Below, one piece after another: positions 35,093-43,365 of a stretch of 46,842 bases of DNA. The notes below the pieces were generated by a model. The model ran no database searches. It was given only the letters and a program-made list of their open reading frames with translations, and was not told where the DNA came from. How positions within the stretch are numbered: the stretch's first letter is position 1; each line of letters opens with the position of its first letter. Origin of the DNA: Akkermansia muciniphila (GTDB lineage Bacteria > Verrucomicrobiota > Verrucomicrobiia > Verrucomicrobiales > Akkermansiaceae); NCBI GenBank assembly GCA_945888515.1, contig CAMDAD010000025.1:1-46842 (forward strand). The letters are read 5' to 3'. A program made the position numbers and the translations under genes.

Positions 35093-36034
35093 ATGATCAT
35101 CCGAGACAAACTCGAAAACCTCAACCGGCATGGTGACAATTGGATTGCACGTTGCCCCGCCTGCGCGTCAGGCGGTGGCGACAAGCAAGGCCAGCACCTC
35201 ATCATATACGAAGATGGGAAATATGGTTGCGCCGCTCACTCCAAGGACAAAGAGCACCGGCGTGAAATCTTTCGCTTAGTCGGTCAGTCCACACCGCTGG
35301 ATCCGGAACAGAAACGCGCATTCATCCGCGAACGCATCAAACGCGAGAGCAAAGAGATTCACCGGCGAAAACTCGAAACAGCATTGCAGAAAAAAAGAGC
35401 ATCGATCATCACCGGCTACAGATGGACCGAGGCCGAGGTCCTCGCAGACTCACCGAGCGAACCACCACAGGATCCGCGCCTATTCATCGCCTCGCTATTT
35501 CCACGGTCATCAGTGGTCTGGACCGGCCAGAAAGAACACAGTGGGACATGGAAGGACGGAAGGACATTCCCACACCACTGGCAGACGGTGGACGCATGGC
35601 AACATCACCAACCGCAAAACGTGGGTCCGCTCACCGCACCTTGCACATGGCCTACCGGCACCATGAACCGAACCGCCGCAAACGTGATGACCTCGCCTTT
35701 CGTGGTCCTCGACTTTGACGGGAGAAATGGCATCAAGCCCAAAACACCGGAAGAAATAGCGGCCCACATCGCTGATAGTCTGGCAATCATCCGCTGGATC
35801 CGCGAGGTCATGAAATGGAAACTTGCCGCTATACTTCACACCGGAAACATCAGCTTGCACGCATGGTTTCACCGGCCTGCCCTCGCTATCGTGGAAAGCG
35901 TCAAAGCTCAATCTGCGATCCTTGGCATCGATGCGGGATTGCTCACCAACCCCGAACACCCTTGCCGATTACCCGGATGGACGCATCAGAAATCAGGCGT
36001 GAAATCAAGAACCTTGTGGATGCAAAATGATTGA
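35093..36034 (+). CDS. Primase with N-terminal zinc finger and AEP-like domain
   Basis: A 313-residue replication protein. A zinc finger lies at residues 21-49 (CPAC, then CAAH), close to the CHC2 type but with Cys2-CysHis spacing. A linker rich in Arg and Lys follows. From about 135 the body looks like an archaeo-eukaryotic primase: FVVLDFDG offers the metal Asp pair, then SLHAWFHRP and PCRLPGWTHQKSG, which match the His and RLPG elements of plasmid and phage primases. It starts 71 bp after the helicase gene. Satellites commonly carry such a primase and helicase on adjacent genes or as one fusion. Confidence 0.75.
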   Translation: MIIRDKLENLNRHGDNWIARCPACASGGGDKQGQHLIIYEDGKYGCAAHSKDKEHRREIFRLVGQSTPLDPEQKRAFIRERIKRESKEIHRRKLETALQKKRASIITGYRWTEAEVLADSPSEPPQDPRLFIASLFPRSSVVWTGQKEHSGTWKDGRTFPHHWQTVDAWQHHQPQNVGPLTAPCTWPTGTMNRTAANVMTSPFVVLDFDGRNGIKPKTPEEIAAHIADSLAIIRWIREVMKWKLAAILHTGNISLHAWFHRPALAIVESVKAQSAILGIDAGLLTNPEHPCRLPGWTHQKSGVKSRTLWMQND

Positions 36035-36049
36035 CACCGCGCGCTGGGC

Positions 36050-36481
36050 ATGGATGCAACCGATCAAGCCGCACTTGAAGCATGGCAGGCGCAACAGTTC
36101 ACCGACGACGAACCACCGATTGCGGCACCATTGCACGCGCTGGATCCCGAAACCGTTACCGCACTGTTAATGCTGGTATGCGCGCCAGACAATCACGGGA
36201 ACATTCTGTGGAAGGCAGGTTTCAAACGATTGGCGGTATTGGCTCACCTACTACTGCCGGAAGCAGGAGCGCAGAGTCTCGAAACAATAGCGCAAAGCCT
36301 AACGAAAGCAGGCATCACCACAAGCCGCGCAAGTCTCAGCAATATCAATACTATGATGTATGACGCAACCGGATTGCGCCGGACTGAAAAGACGGAAACA
36401 GCAAGAGAAGCCTACAGGATCCGCGCGTGCAAGCTATGGCAGAAAAAAGCCAACCGATACGCAACCGCACCGAGCCAATGA
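36050..36481 (+). CDS. Unknown protein with a possible HTH segment
   Basis: A 143-residue protein of no recognised family, 15 bp after the primase gene. The middle part is helical (KRLAVLAHLL). A turn-helix-like segment follows (LETIAQSLTKAGITTSRASLSNIN), as in DNA-binding or sigma-like domains, then a basic C-terminus (KLWQKKANRY). Regulation of the element's late genes is a possible role, not shown. Confidence 0.5.
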   Translation: MDATDQAALEAWQAQQFTDDEPPIAAPLHALDPETVTALLMLVCAPDNHGNILWKAGFKRLAVLAHLLLPEAGAQSLETIAQSLTKAGITTSRASLSNINTMMYDATGLRRTEKTETAREAYRIRACKLWQKKANRYATAPSQ

Positions 36482-36591
36482 TGACACCCCCCGCCGGTCG
36501 AAGGCTACCAAGCGCAAAAAAAGAACACGGTGCCGGACTCATCACGATAGGCATCTATGTATCAACAAAAATTCACCTACCTATTTTCAGC

Positions 36592-37053
36592 ATGAAAAAA
36601 CAAGAATCAATCAGCGCAATCAGTCGCCGGACTGGTGTCACACCAGCAACCCTCCGCGCATGGCGTGCTGCGGGTGTTGACTTGCACAATCCGGCCCAAC
36701 TAGGCGAGAAAATCGCCAACAGGCAACCTAGCAAGCCCACAGAGAGCGGGTCGGCAACGCAGGCGGCAAAGCTCCGAAAGCTATTGGCAGAAGCTCAGTT
36801 AGCCGAAATTCGCGCGGCAACGGCAGATGCAAAATTGATTTCAATCGATGAAGTTTGCACCTGTCTAACGAAAATTGGCCACACCTTGAAAGCGCAACTG
36901 GGTAAGCTCCGCGCCGAATTACCGCCGTCGATTTACGGTTTATCGCAGGCAGAAATGTCCAAGGCCATCACCGCGCATGTCGATAGAACTTTGCAGGCGA
37001 TTTGTGACGAGCTGGATCGCGTAAAAACCGAACCACCGCGGCCGCTTGATTGA
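36592..37053 (+). CDS. Terminase small-subunit-like protein (Nu1/DUF1441 type)
   Basis: A 153-residue protein. An N-terminal HTH (ISAISRRTGVTPATLRAWRAAGVDL) is followed by a long helix (AAKLRKLLAEAQLAEIRA), a KLISIDEV segment, and an LKAQLGKLRAELPPSIYG helix. This is the layout of Nu1-like terminase small subunits, which select DNA for packaging. The start at 36592 is fixed by the HTH; upstream frame sequence is not family-like. A small subunit without a large terminase is typical of PICIs, which redirect the helper terminase to satellite DNA. A plain DNA-binding regulator is the alternative. Confidence 0.65.
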   Translation: MKKQESISAISRRTGVTPATLRAWRAAGVDLHNPAQLGEKIANRQPSKPTESGSATQAAKLRKLLAEAQLAEIRAATADAKLISIDEVCTCLTKIGHTLKAQLGKLRAELPPSIYGLSQAEMSKAITAHVDRTLQAICDELDRVKTEPPRPLD

Positions 37054-37213
37054 CGTAGGTCCGGTTTGTGTTGAAAAGCTGGGCGACTTTGGTGTCTGTC
37101 ACGTTACGGTTTAAGCTTGGAACTGCAACAATTTTTTGTTGCAGTTTCTCATCCTCTTTTTTTGGCCTTCCTCCTGTATTCTTCGCTACCTCCTCCCTGA
37201 TTGCCTTTATCAA
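36968..37213 (-). CDS. Possible HTH protein on the opposite strand
   Basis: An 81-residue frame (TTG start) with NTGGRPKKEDEK and VTDTKVAQLFNTNRTYVNQAAAVV, which reads like a phage or ParB-type DNA-binding helix-turn-helix. The last 28 residues overlap the terminase-like gene on the other strand and are not convincing. It could be a real repressor, the only minus-strand gene of the element, or a decayed remnant. The middle of the frame coincides with the palindrome at 37121-37146. Confidence 0.35.
   Translation of the reverse strand: MIKAIREEVAKNTGGRPKKEDEKLQQKIVAVPSLNRNVTDTKVAQLFNTNRTYVNQAAAVVRFLRDPARHKSPAKFYRHAR
37121..37146 (+). terminator. Perfect 11-bp hairpin after the terminase-like gene
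   Basis: AACTGCAACAA (37121-37131) pairs exactly with TTGTTGCAGTT (37136-37146) around TTTT. A T run follows only at 37155-37162. It could terminate plus-strand transcription after the terminase-like gene, or be an operator. It also lies in the minus-strand HTH frame. Confidence 0.4.
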
Positions 37214-37274
37214 GTCCTCATAATCCGCCGCAACTGTAAAACTTGCGCAAGATTTTTGACACGCTCACAATGGC

Positions 37275-37520
37275 ATGGCACCACGTCTCACCCTCGATCA
37301 GCTCAGTGTCTGCTTTGGCGTTAGTCCGGCAACAATGAGGACATGGCGAAAACGCGCTCAGCTCTCGATTGCCGATCTTCACGATCCCGCGAAATTGGCC
37401 GCGCGCCTACTGGCAACCGCTCGCAATCACTCACCAAGACTTGCACGCCTTTGCGATTCAGAAGTGCAGAATCTTATCACTCAGAAAATCGCAATTTTCA
37501 TTCACACAGCCACCCACTAA
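37275..37520 (+). CDS. Small HTH protein resembling the terminase-like N-terminus
   Basis: An 81-residue protein. Its first half (LSVCFGVSPATMRTWRKRAQLSIADLHDPAKLAARL) parallels the HTH of the terminase-like gene (VTPATLRAWRAAGVDLHNPAQLGEKI), including the trailing DLHxPAxL motif. It lacks the long packaging helix and ends in an unrelated hydrophobic tail. The stop and next start overlap by one base (TAATG). It may be a stand-alone version of the same DNA-binding domain that modulates or competes with it. Confidence 0.55.
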   Translation: MAPRLTLDQLSVCFGVSPATMRTWRKRAQLSIADLHDPAKLAARLLATARNHSPRLARLCDSEVQNLITQKIAIFIHTATH

Positions 37521-37780
37521 TGAAAACCATTTACGCAGTCACAGCCTACCTTGCAGGCGACGCTCACGGCCACAGTTATGTTGTCGGCATTTTCACAGAT
37601 CCGAACGCGGCCCGAAACGCCGCTGATACCGAACACGCTCGCCGTGGTGGGAAATATGCCACCGTCATCACCGTGCACAATGATAACCAATACAGCCCCG
37701 AAACTTTTCGCGTCGCCAAGGAAGTTTATCGCCGGAAATCAGGCCTTGAAATTTTCCGCGCTCGCAATCTCACAGCCTAA
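37520..37780 (+). CDS. Small unknown protein
   Basis: An 86-residue protein starting at the ATG that overlaps the previous stop by one base. MKTIYAVTAYLAGDAHGHSY and FTDPNAARNAAD suggest a compact alpha/beta fold, like the DUF7336-type proteins seen in phages (weak resemblance). No catalytic motif is seen. It precedes the next gene by 7 bp. Confidence 0.5.
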   Translation: MKTIYAVTAYLAGDAHGHSYVVGIFTDPNAARNAADTEHARRGGKYATVITVHNDNQYSPETFRVAKEVYRRKSGLEIFRARNLTA

Positions 37781-37787
37781 CAGAATT

Positions 37788-38138
37788 ATGACAACAAAAC
37801 AAAACATCATGGACACGCTCCGACAACTGGCGGCCGTCACTAACGCCGCAAAACCCGAACCCGCTGGACTTAGTCGCGCATTGGCTGAGGCTTTGCAAAA
37901 AAACCGCGAACTCGAAAGCAAGTTAGCAATCGCAACCGCGCGCCCGCTAGCAATCACTCCGAAGGCACCTAACAAGCCCACCACGCCCGTTTCGGTAACA
38001 CCGCTCTCCGATCAACTGGCAACGCTCACGGGTGCCGAGAAAACCAGTTTTTATCGCGAGAATGCCGACGCGCTTCGTTCTGAGCAAATCACCGCAAAAC
38101 ATCCAACAGCAATTATTCCCAACACCAAAACAGCATGA
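37788..38138 (+). CDS. Small unknown coiled protein
   Basis: A 116-residue protein of unknown family. The N-terminal half is helical (MDTLRQLAAVTNAAK, LSRALAEALQKNRELESKLAIA), likely coiled coil. A linker of Pro, Thr and Lys follows, and the C-terminus (LATLTGAEKTSFYRENADALRSE) looks helical. The ATG at 37788 is taken because the frame upstream has no coding sense. It overlaps the next gene by 4 bp. A phage-scaffold or regulatory role is conceivable only. Confidence 0.5.
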   Translation: MTTKQNIMDTLRQLAAVTNAAKPEPAGLSRALAEALQKNRELESKLAIATARPLAITPKAPNKPTTPVSVTPLSDQLATLTGAEKTSFYRENADALRSEQITAKHPTAIIPNTKTA

Positions 38139-38704
38139 GCACCATCAGCCACCTCATCAGCGCATTCGACATCGACAGCTATTTCAACACTGCCGCAAAA
38201 TCACTCAGTGCCGCAGAACGCCGCACGGTCGCCGCAACCGATAAGCGCATCGGTGAACTGAACCAACTGGCCGGACGCTTCAGTCCCAAGCGCATGAATC
38301 AGGAGCATCCGTTAGACGCAGAAATTGCGAAACTGGAGCAGGAGCTAACATCGGATCCCACTGAAGAAACCGCGCTCCGGATCCATCAGCTCATCATCCA
38401 GCGCGATACGGCCGCAGCATCGACGGGCACAATTTCTGCCGCACTTGATTGTGCCAGAAAAAACGTCATCGACACACTGCTACCGATTGCCACCAAGCTC
38501 ATCGATTCAGCCGAGGCCGCATTCAATACCGCCGCAGACAGGCACCGCGCGGCAAATGCTGATAGTGCCTTTTCTGCCGATCTGGCAAGTTTCAACGCAC
38601 GCGCTACGGCAACCGCAGCGGCATTTACGGCGAAACGCCGCTGGGTAACCGAAGAATCCGCCGCAGGGCATTTTCTGTTGGCCGAACTTGGTATCACCGC
38701 ATGA
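38135..38704 (+). CDS. Unknown alanine-rich helical protein
   Basis: A 189-residue, almost wholly helical protein with alternating acidic and alanine stretches (DAEIAKLEQELTSD, ATKLIDSAEAAFNTAADRHRAA), suggesting a long coiled coil. No known family is seen. Its start overlaps the preceding stop (ATGA) and its own stop overlaps the final 32-aa gene. It is placed late in the transcript, where satellites often keep capsid-modifying or interference genes; the position alone is not evidence of that. Confidence 0.5.
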   Translation: MSTISHLISAFDIDSYFNTAAKSLSAAERRTVAATDKRIGELNQLAGRFSPKRMNQEHPLDAEIAKLEQELTSDPTEETALRIHQLIIQRDTAAASTGTISAALDCARKNVIDTLLPIATKLIDSAEAAFNTAADRHRAANADSAFSADLASFNARATATAAAFTAKRRWVTEESAAGHFLLAELGITA

Positions 38705-38799
38705 ACGTGGCCTTAGAAATCTTCTTGGCCGCATTCACCGCACCATGGCCGGATGACGAAGCCGAACTGATCGACGACGACACCGAAATCTGGCCGTAG
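38701..38799 (+). CDS. Very small acidic protein, last gene of the element
   Basis: A 32-residue frame from an ATG that overlaps the previous stop as ATGA and ending 32 bp before a strong terminator. The N-terminal half is hydrophobic (VALEIFLAAFTAPW) and the C-terminal half strongly acidic (DDEAELIDDDTEIW). The tight coupling supports translation. Acidic DNA-mimic or membrane peptides of this size exist in phages, but no function is shown. Confidence 0.45.
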   Translation: MNVALEIFLAAFTAPWPDDEAELIDDDTEIWP

Positions 38800-38831
38800 C
38801 TTTCGCATCGGCTCGCTCATTTGCCGGATGC

Positions 38832-38867
38832 AACCGACCTCGATTCGATCCGAGGTCGGTTTTTTTG
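38832..38867 (+). terminator. Strong Rho-independent terminator at the end of the element's gene row
   Basis: AACCGACCTCG (38832-38842) pairs exactly with CGAGGTCGGTT (38851-38861) around an 8-nt loop, and is followed directly by a run of T to 38867. It closes the plus-strand transcript of the element. Confidence 0.85.
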
Positions 38868-38989
38868 TGGTCGTGGTGGGGAATTAAGATCAAGGGAGAA
38901 TCGCTCCCCTGATTTCATGGCGAGGTTTTTTTCGTCAAATTTTCTCCAAAAAACGACAGATTGATGGTGATTCATCCCCTGAGTCATCG

Positions 38990-39029
38990 TGCATACCTCC
39001 GTGCATACCATACCCCTAAAAAGTATGCA
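38990..39029. promoter_or_regulatory. Right arm-type repeats
   Basis: TGCATACC at 38990-38997 and 39002-39009 (12 bp apart) and inverted GTATGCA at 39023-39029 match the left-end octamers. Direct plus inverted copies at about 100-135 bp from the core fit integrase arm and excisionase sites. Confidence 0.55.
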
Positions 39030-39124
39030 TTTTCGCCCTTTTTAGCACGTTTTTCAAAATGTCAAAAGTCGAAAATTCATTGATACTACAACGATTTGCG
39101 ACACCTTGCACAAGCGTCTTATCA

Positions 39125-39164
<40 letters not shown>

Positions 39165-39363
39165 GTTAAGGGATTTTTTCGTTTTGAAATGCCCAATGCA
39201 TACCGTGGATGACCACCTTTACTCAACATAACACCCGGAGGGTTTGTCAGCGAGTAGAGGCAGACCACATAAGCGTGGGGCGGGCGGAATCTAGTGCCTG
39301 ACCTAGGTCGGAGGCAAGAAAATTCGAAAGCTTACCGTGCGATACCCCACGCGCTTTCTCACA

Positions 39364-40593
39364 TCACTTCACTTTGACAATTTCCGCCGTCATGGGATCG
39401 TAACGATACTCTCCGATGCAGCCCGTTTTGATTTTTTCCATCACTTCCTCAATGACAGTAAATGGCACGAGAAACCACTCGCGCGGCTCCACTTGACCGC
39501 CAAAACGATCCATCAGCTCGATATCCAGCCTGGCCGGGCCGAAAAATTTGTGCAGCAGTGCTTCTAACTTCTTGCGGTTGATGTTGGCCAATTGGAACGT
39601 TCCCACCATTTCAACGTCAGCAAGCAAGTATGTGGGATCTTTTTTGGCATTCGCCACGCGCCTTTGCACATCACCTCCCGTTACCCCGATTTTGTGGAGT
39701 ACCTTATGATTTTCCACGACGAAAGGATGTTCCGACTTGCTGCGCAGCACGTAGATGTATCCCGTGGTCAGATCACCTTCCTCCTCTTCGCCTGAAAAAA
39801 GCGGGCCATAATCCGGTTCCGTGATGCGGCGGCTGGTTTTGTCCTTGTTCAAGGCACGTTGCAACGAGCGCACCAAGAGATCACTTTCGGTGCCGTTATC
39901 GTAAACCACGCGCAAGCGACAGTCGGGACGACCGTAGTCGTTCATGAACTCCTCGCCGATATCCGCTACGAGTACGGTCTGACCATCGAGAATGAAAAGA
40001 TCACCTTTGCGCACTTCCGCATTGTCCTTGAATTTCACACTCTGCCTTTCACCCGTCTTCAGCTCGCGGCGGATTTTTTCAAATAACGGTCGAAATGTTT
40101 CGTAATCAGGACAGGGATTTCTCTTCGCTATTTCCTCCGCCGCGCGGATTTCCTCACGGGTTCTCACGTGCTGCAGCTGCGCAATGTCGCTGCCGCGCAA
40201 GCCTGCCGCTGCCAGTTCCGCGGCCAATTCATCATCACTGGGAATACCATCGGATGCAACGCCCGCATGATACGGTGTTTCATCTTCTTGCACGGAGGAA
40301 AAAGAGTCATGTGTCGCATTCGCACGCAGCAAGCCTCGCGTGTCACGACCTTGCAAGATCTCGCGGCATTCGGGCAGAGCACGCAAGCGATCAAGCCGCA
40401 CGGCGTAGATGCGCTCGAAGATATCATGCCCTTCTCCGTGTTGTGGCAGTCTGCCGTGTTCCTCGCAAAATCGTTCGATCTCTTCGAATCCCGCGATGAT
40501 GCGTTGCTGCTTCGCGGAGCCAGCCTCTCCCTTCGCCGGCTTCGCAAAGTCGCTCAATTCAGAATAAAGCTCGTCTAAATCCATCTCACTCAT
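39364..40593 (-). CDS. GIY-YIG nuclease family protein
   Basis: A 409-residue protein. The N-terminal part (about 1-260) is helical with charged runs (FCEEHGRLPQHG). The C-terminal domain (about 285-405) is a T5orf172/GIY-YIG-like nuclease: GYIYVLRSKS gives the GIY element variant, KIGVTGGDVQRRV the YIG-like KIGxT and conserved Arg, and the Glu lies further on. The start at 40593 overlaps the helicase stop by 8 bp; an ATG at 40722 would overlap it by 137 bp. It is the last gene of the row. Together with the helicase and the MmeI-like methyltransferase it would supply the cutting function. Confidence 0.8.
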   Translation of the reverse strand: MSEMDLDELYSELSDFAKPAKGEAGSAKQQRIIAGFEEIERFCEEHGRLPQHGEGHDIFERIYAVRLDRLRALPECREILQGRDTRGLLRANATHDSFSSVQEDETPYHAGVASDGIPSDDELAAELAAAGLRGSDIAQLQHVRTREEIRAAEEIAKRNPCPDYETFRPLFEKIRRELKTGERQSVKFKDNAEVRKGDLFILDGQTVLVADIGEEFMNDYGRPDCRLRVVYDNGTESDLLVRSLQRALNKDKTSRRITEPDYGPLFSGEEEEGDLTTGYIYVLRSKSEHPFVVENHKVLHKIGVTGGDVQRRVANAKKDPTYLLADVEMVGTFQLANINRKKLEALLHKFFGPARLDIELMDRFGGQVEPREWFLVPFTVIEEVMEKIKTGCIGEYRYDPMTAEIVKVK

Positions 40594-42661
40594 AGCGTCC
40601 TTCACTCTTGTAGCGCACAAATGCCGCCGCGCCTTCTGCCATGCGCTTTTCCCATGGATCTTGCGCAGTGACAGACGGCAAACGTCCCCGCTCTTTCTTA
40701 AACCGGAACGCGCGGATGGCAAGGTCCTTTGCTTCTTCCGTTGTCAAATTCGTGCGCTTGGCGGTGATCGCTTCCGCCACCAATTTGAGCCGCTCTTCCG
40801 TCATGGCCTTGGCGAGAATCGCGTAGGCTTCACTGAACGGGTTGATGTGATCGATCAAATCAATTTCCAGCTCGCGCATGTCGAGGGCGAATTTCCTCAC
40901 ACCATCGATGAGGGAGGTATTCAGGCTCACCGCCGTGCTACTCGTGCCTTGTGGTTCATCGAGGTTCACTGCCTGTTTCGCCTGTTGCACGAGGTTCAGC
41001 GCGGCGATGGCATGCTGGCGCACCGCCTCACGATCTTCGTCATCGAGATTGGGAAATTTCTGCTGGATGATTTTGCCCATGCGCACCTGCGTCAGCTCTT
41101 CCGGAACCAGTTCTTCCCCCGCAAAGAGTCCTTTTTCCACGGACGGCTTGTCCTGCACGAAGGCCGTTACGAGTTCGTTCAAGTCCTCGCGACAAATGCG
41201 CTCCGCCTCTCTACTTTTCGGTTCGGCCAATCCCTTGATCTCGATCTGGATCGCTCCCGTGCTCGCATTGTAGCCGACATTCGTCGCCCCGGGCTGATAG
41301 CCCGCCTCCCCGTAGTCGTAGCCCGTTGTCGGACCATTGTTCGGGTTCTTTGCCTTGAATTCAAAGCGCGGCGCAAGCACTTGTTCCATCAGCAGACTCG
41401 CGGCGATGGCTTTGAGGGTATCATTCACCGCCTCCGTTACCGCCTGCTCGCTGGCATCTGGCTCAGCAATGAGATTGGTGAAACGCGCGCAGGTTTTGCC
41501 CGGAGCATCGCGGGTGGCGCGGCCGATGATCTGAATGATTTCCGTGAGGCTGGAACGATAGCCCACCGTCAGCGCGTGCTCGCACCAAATCCAGTCAAAG
41601 CCCTCTTTCGCCATGCCCAGTGCGATGATGATGTCCACATGATCGCGGTTGTGTTTCTGCGACGGATCCTTCAGCGCGGACATGACCTTTACATGACGAT
41701 CTGGACCGTCATCGACAAGATCGGCCACTTTGAGAATCTTGCCATCGGCCCGCTTCACCAAGTCGAATCCCGTGGCTTCGTCTTTGCCCAGCCATTCGCC
41801 AAGCACACCAAGGATTTCGCCCACTTCCGTGTCCTTGCCGCGTTGGGTACTCTCGCGCGAGTTGACGTTTGGGATGTGCAGGATCGTTTTCGAATTGGAA
41901 TCAAGCACCTTGGCGATGTCATCCACGTAGCTGCCGCTGTAGAAAAAATAGCCGATGTTCAGACGCTTCAGATGCTCGTATCCATTCAGCTGCTCGTAAT
42001 ACGTGTAGGTCACGGTATCGAACTTCGATTCATCATCCGGGTGCAAGACCGCCTCCGCATCGCCGCGGAAATACGAGCCGGTCATCGCCACGATGTGCAC
42101 CTTGTCCCGCGCCATGAGCTGGCGGATGTGCTCGCCCAGTCGATTGTCGGGATTCGCGGAAATGTGGTGAAATTCATCCACCGCAATCAATCGCTCATCG
42201 AAGGCCTCGGCGCCTAATTTTTCCATGGCGAAGCGAAAGGTGGCGTGGGTGCAGACCAGCGTCTTGTCGCCGCTATCGAGAAATTTCCTCACGGCATCGA
42301 CCTTGCCGCCGTTGTCAGAACCCGCCGCATCGCAGAGATTCCAGCGTGGTTCCACTTTCCAATCAGCGAAAAATCCATGCTTGCTCAGCGGTTCATCATG
42401 GAAACTTGCGCCGATCGAGCGCTCCGGCACCACGATGATCGCCTGCTTGAGTCCCTGATTTTCCAGCTTGTCCAGAGCGATGAACATCAGCGCCCGGCTC
42501 TTGCCCGAGGCGGGCGGCGATTTGATCAAAAGGTATGGCTCCCCGCGTTTCTGATAAGCGCGTTCCTGCATGGGGCGCATACCCAGTTCATTGGGGCGCG
42601 TGGATCGACCATCGCGGGCGTAGGTGACGGCGACGGAGGGGATGGAATTTGGTGGGTTCAT
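40586..42661 (-). CDS. DEAD/DEAH-type SF2 helicase (restriction-associated)
   Basis: A 691-residue helicase. Motif I is PPASGKSRA, motif II VDEFHH, motif III MTGSYF and motif VI QIIGRATRD, with WCEHALTVGYRSSLTE nearby. The C-terminal third (about 430-691) has no clear family mark and may bind the nuclease. Motor domains like this occur in type I and III restriction systems. The start (ATG at 42661) overlaps the VapC stop by 4 bp and the GIY-YIG gene overlaps its own end. Inference: a translocating engine paired with the downstream GIY-YIG nuclease. Confidence 0.88.
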   Translation of the reverse strand: MNPPNSIPSVAVTYARDGRSTRPNELGMRPMQERAYQKRGEPYLLIKSPPASGKSRALMFIALDKLENQGLKQAIIVVPERSIGASFHDEPLSKHGFFADWKVEPRWNLCDAAGSDNGGKVDAVRKFLDSGDKTLVCTHATFRFAMEKLGAEAFDERLIAVDEFHHISANPDNRLGEHIRQLMARDKVHIVAMTGSYFRGDAEAVLHPDDESKFDTVTYTYYEQLNGYEHLKRLNIGYFFYSGSYVDDIAKVLDSNSKTILHIPNVNSRESTQRGKDTEVGEILGVLGEWLGKDEATGFDLVKRADGKILKVADLVDDGPDRHVKVMSALKDPSQKHNRDHVDIIIALGMAKEGFDWIWCEHALTVGYRSSLTEIIQIIGRATRDAPGKTCARFTNLIAEPDASEQAVTEAVNDTLKAIAASLLMEQVLAPRFEFKAKNPNNGPTTGYDYGEAGYQPGATNVGYNASTGAIQIEIKGLAEPKSREAERICREDLNELVTAFVQDKPSVEKGLFAGEELVPEELTQVRMGKIIQQKFPNLDDEDREAVRQHAIAALNLVQQAKQAVNLDEPQGTSSTAVSLNTSLIDGVRKFALDMRELEIDLIDHINPFSEAYAILAKAMTEERLKLVAEAITAKRTNLTTEEAKDLAIRAFRFKKERGRLPSVTAQDPWEKRMAEGAAAFVRYKSEGRYE

Positions 42662-43089
42662 GCGAGAGGATTGATACGTTTTACGCCCAAGAACCGATCG
42701 AAGTCACGGTCATTGCTGGCGATCGTGGCAGAGTGCTCCAGGCAATGCAGGGCGATTAAGGCATCCGTGGAGAGGTTGCCGCCCGTTCCGGCTTCTTCCA
42801 ATAGGTCGAAAAATCGACTCAGTGCTTGATCCGAGAGATGGATGATCCTGACGTGTGGGAAACGCACCCAATCTTCCACGATGCTCCTCACTTGAGCGAC
42901 GGATAAGGGGTTTTCACAAATATTCGGATGAGTGAGCAATCGGGTGACAGCCAGCACCACCACCCACGGGATTCCGATGGGCTGGACACCGGAAAGTGCC
43001 CCCTCCCACCAGGCCCGTGCCTTTTGGTGCTGTGGGGCAGCCTCGTCGTGGGCGTAAATTAAAAGATTGGCGTCGGGAACGATCATCAC
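42658..43089 (-). CDS. vapC: PIN-domain toxin VapC
   Basis: A 143-residue PIN ribonuclease. The first Asp is in VPDANLLIYAHDE; a second acidic centre lies in the middle helix region; STDALIALH and ASNDRDF give the C-terminal Asp residues. VapC toxins cut tRNA or rRNA unless held by VapB. It overlaps vapB upstream and the helicase gene downstream by 4 bp each. It is probably translated together with its antitoxin. Confidence 0.9.
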   Translation of the reverse strand: MMIVPDANLLIYAHDEAAPQHQKARAWWEGALSGVQPIGIPWVVVLAVTRLLTHPNICENPLSVAQVRSIVEDWVRFPHVRIIHLSDQALSRFFDLLEEAGTGGNLSTDALIALHCLEHSATIASNDRDFDRFLGVKRINPLA

Positions 43090-43331
43090 TTTCCTGCGTT
43101 CTCCGATTCGATTTGATCATAGAGCTGATTCATGCTCAGCCCCTGATAGGCAGGTTTGATTCCTACACGGTACGTTTTCACGCTGACCGATTTCTCAGAG
43201 GAGCTTGGAAGGTTAGCCAATCCACGCTGGATCGTTTCTTCCACAATTTCTCGAAACGGTCTCTTGCGCAGGCGAGCACGCTCGCGCAATTCACTCAAAA
43301 TACCATCACTGATGTTAATTGTCGTTCTCAT
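43086..43331 (-). CDS. vapB: VapB-type ribbon-helix-helix antitoxin
   Basis: An 81-residue antitoxin. The N-terminal TTINISDGILSELRERA is a ribbon-helix-helix DNA-binding unit. The rest (KTYRVGIKPAYQGLSMNQLYDQIE) should wrap the toxin. It lies just after a promoter-like TTGACA box and an exact palindrome GCATCATGATGC (43336-43347), the likely operator. With a start near 43331 the transcript may be leaderless. Confidence 0.88.
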   Translation of the reverse strand: MRTTINISDGILSELRERARLRKRPFREIVEETIQRGLANLPSSSEKSVSVKTYRVGIKPAYQGLSMNQLYDQIESENAGK

Positions 43332-43335
43332 AGGC

Positions 43336-43365
43336 GCATCATGATGCCATTTTGAGAAATGTCAA
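43336..43365 (-). promoter_or_regulatory. vapBC promoter and operator
   Basis: On the minus strand a consensus -35 box TTGACA (43360-43365) is 16 bp from CATGAT (43338-43343, -10-like). The perfect palindrome GCATCATGATGC (43336-43347) overlaps the -10, where the VapB dimer could bind and autoregulate. The DNA is at the same time the 3' end of the truncated DUF1016 gene. Confidence 0.6.

Noticed and set aside
40661-42217. 518-residue open frame on the plus strand opposite the helicase gene
   Set aside because: It mirrors the helicase codons, shows no family motif and has the Arg/His/Phe-rich composition of an antisense shadow.
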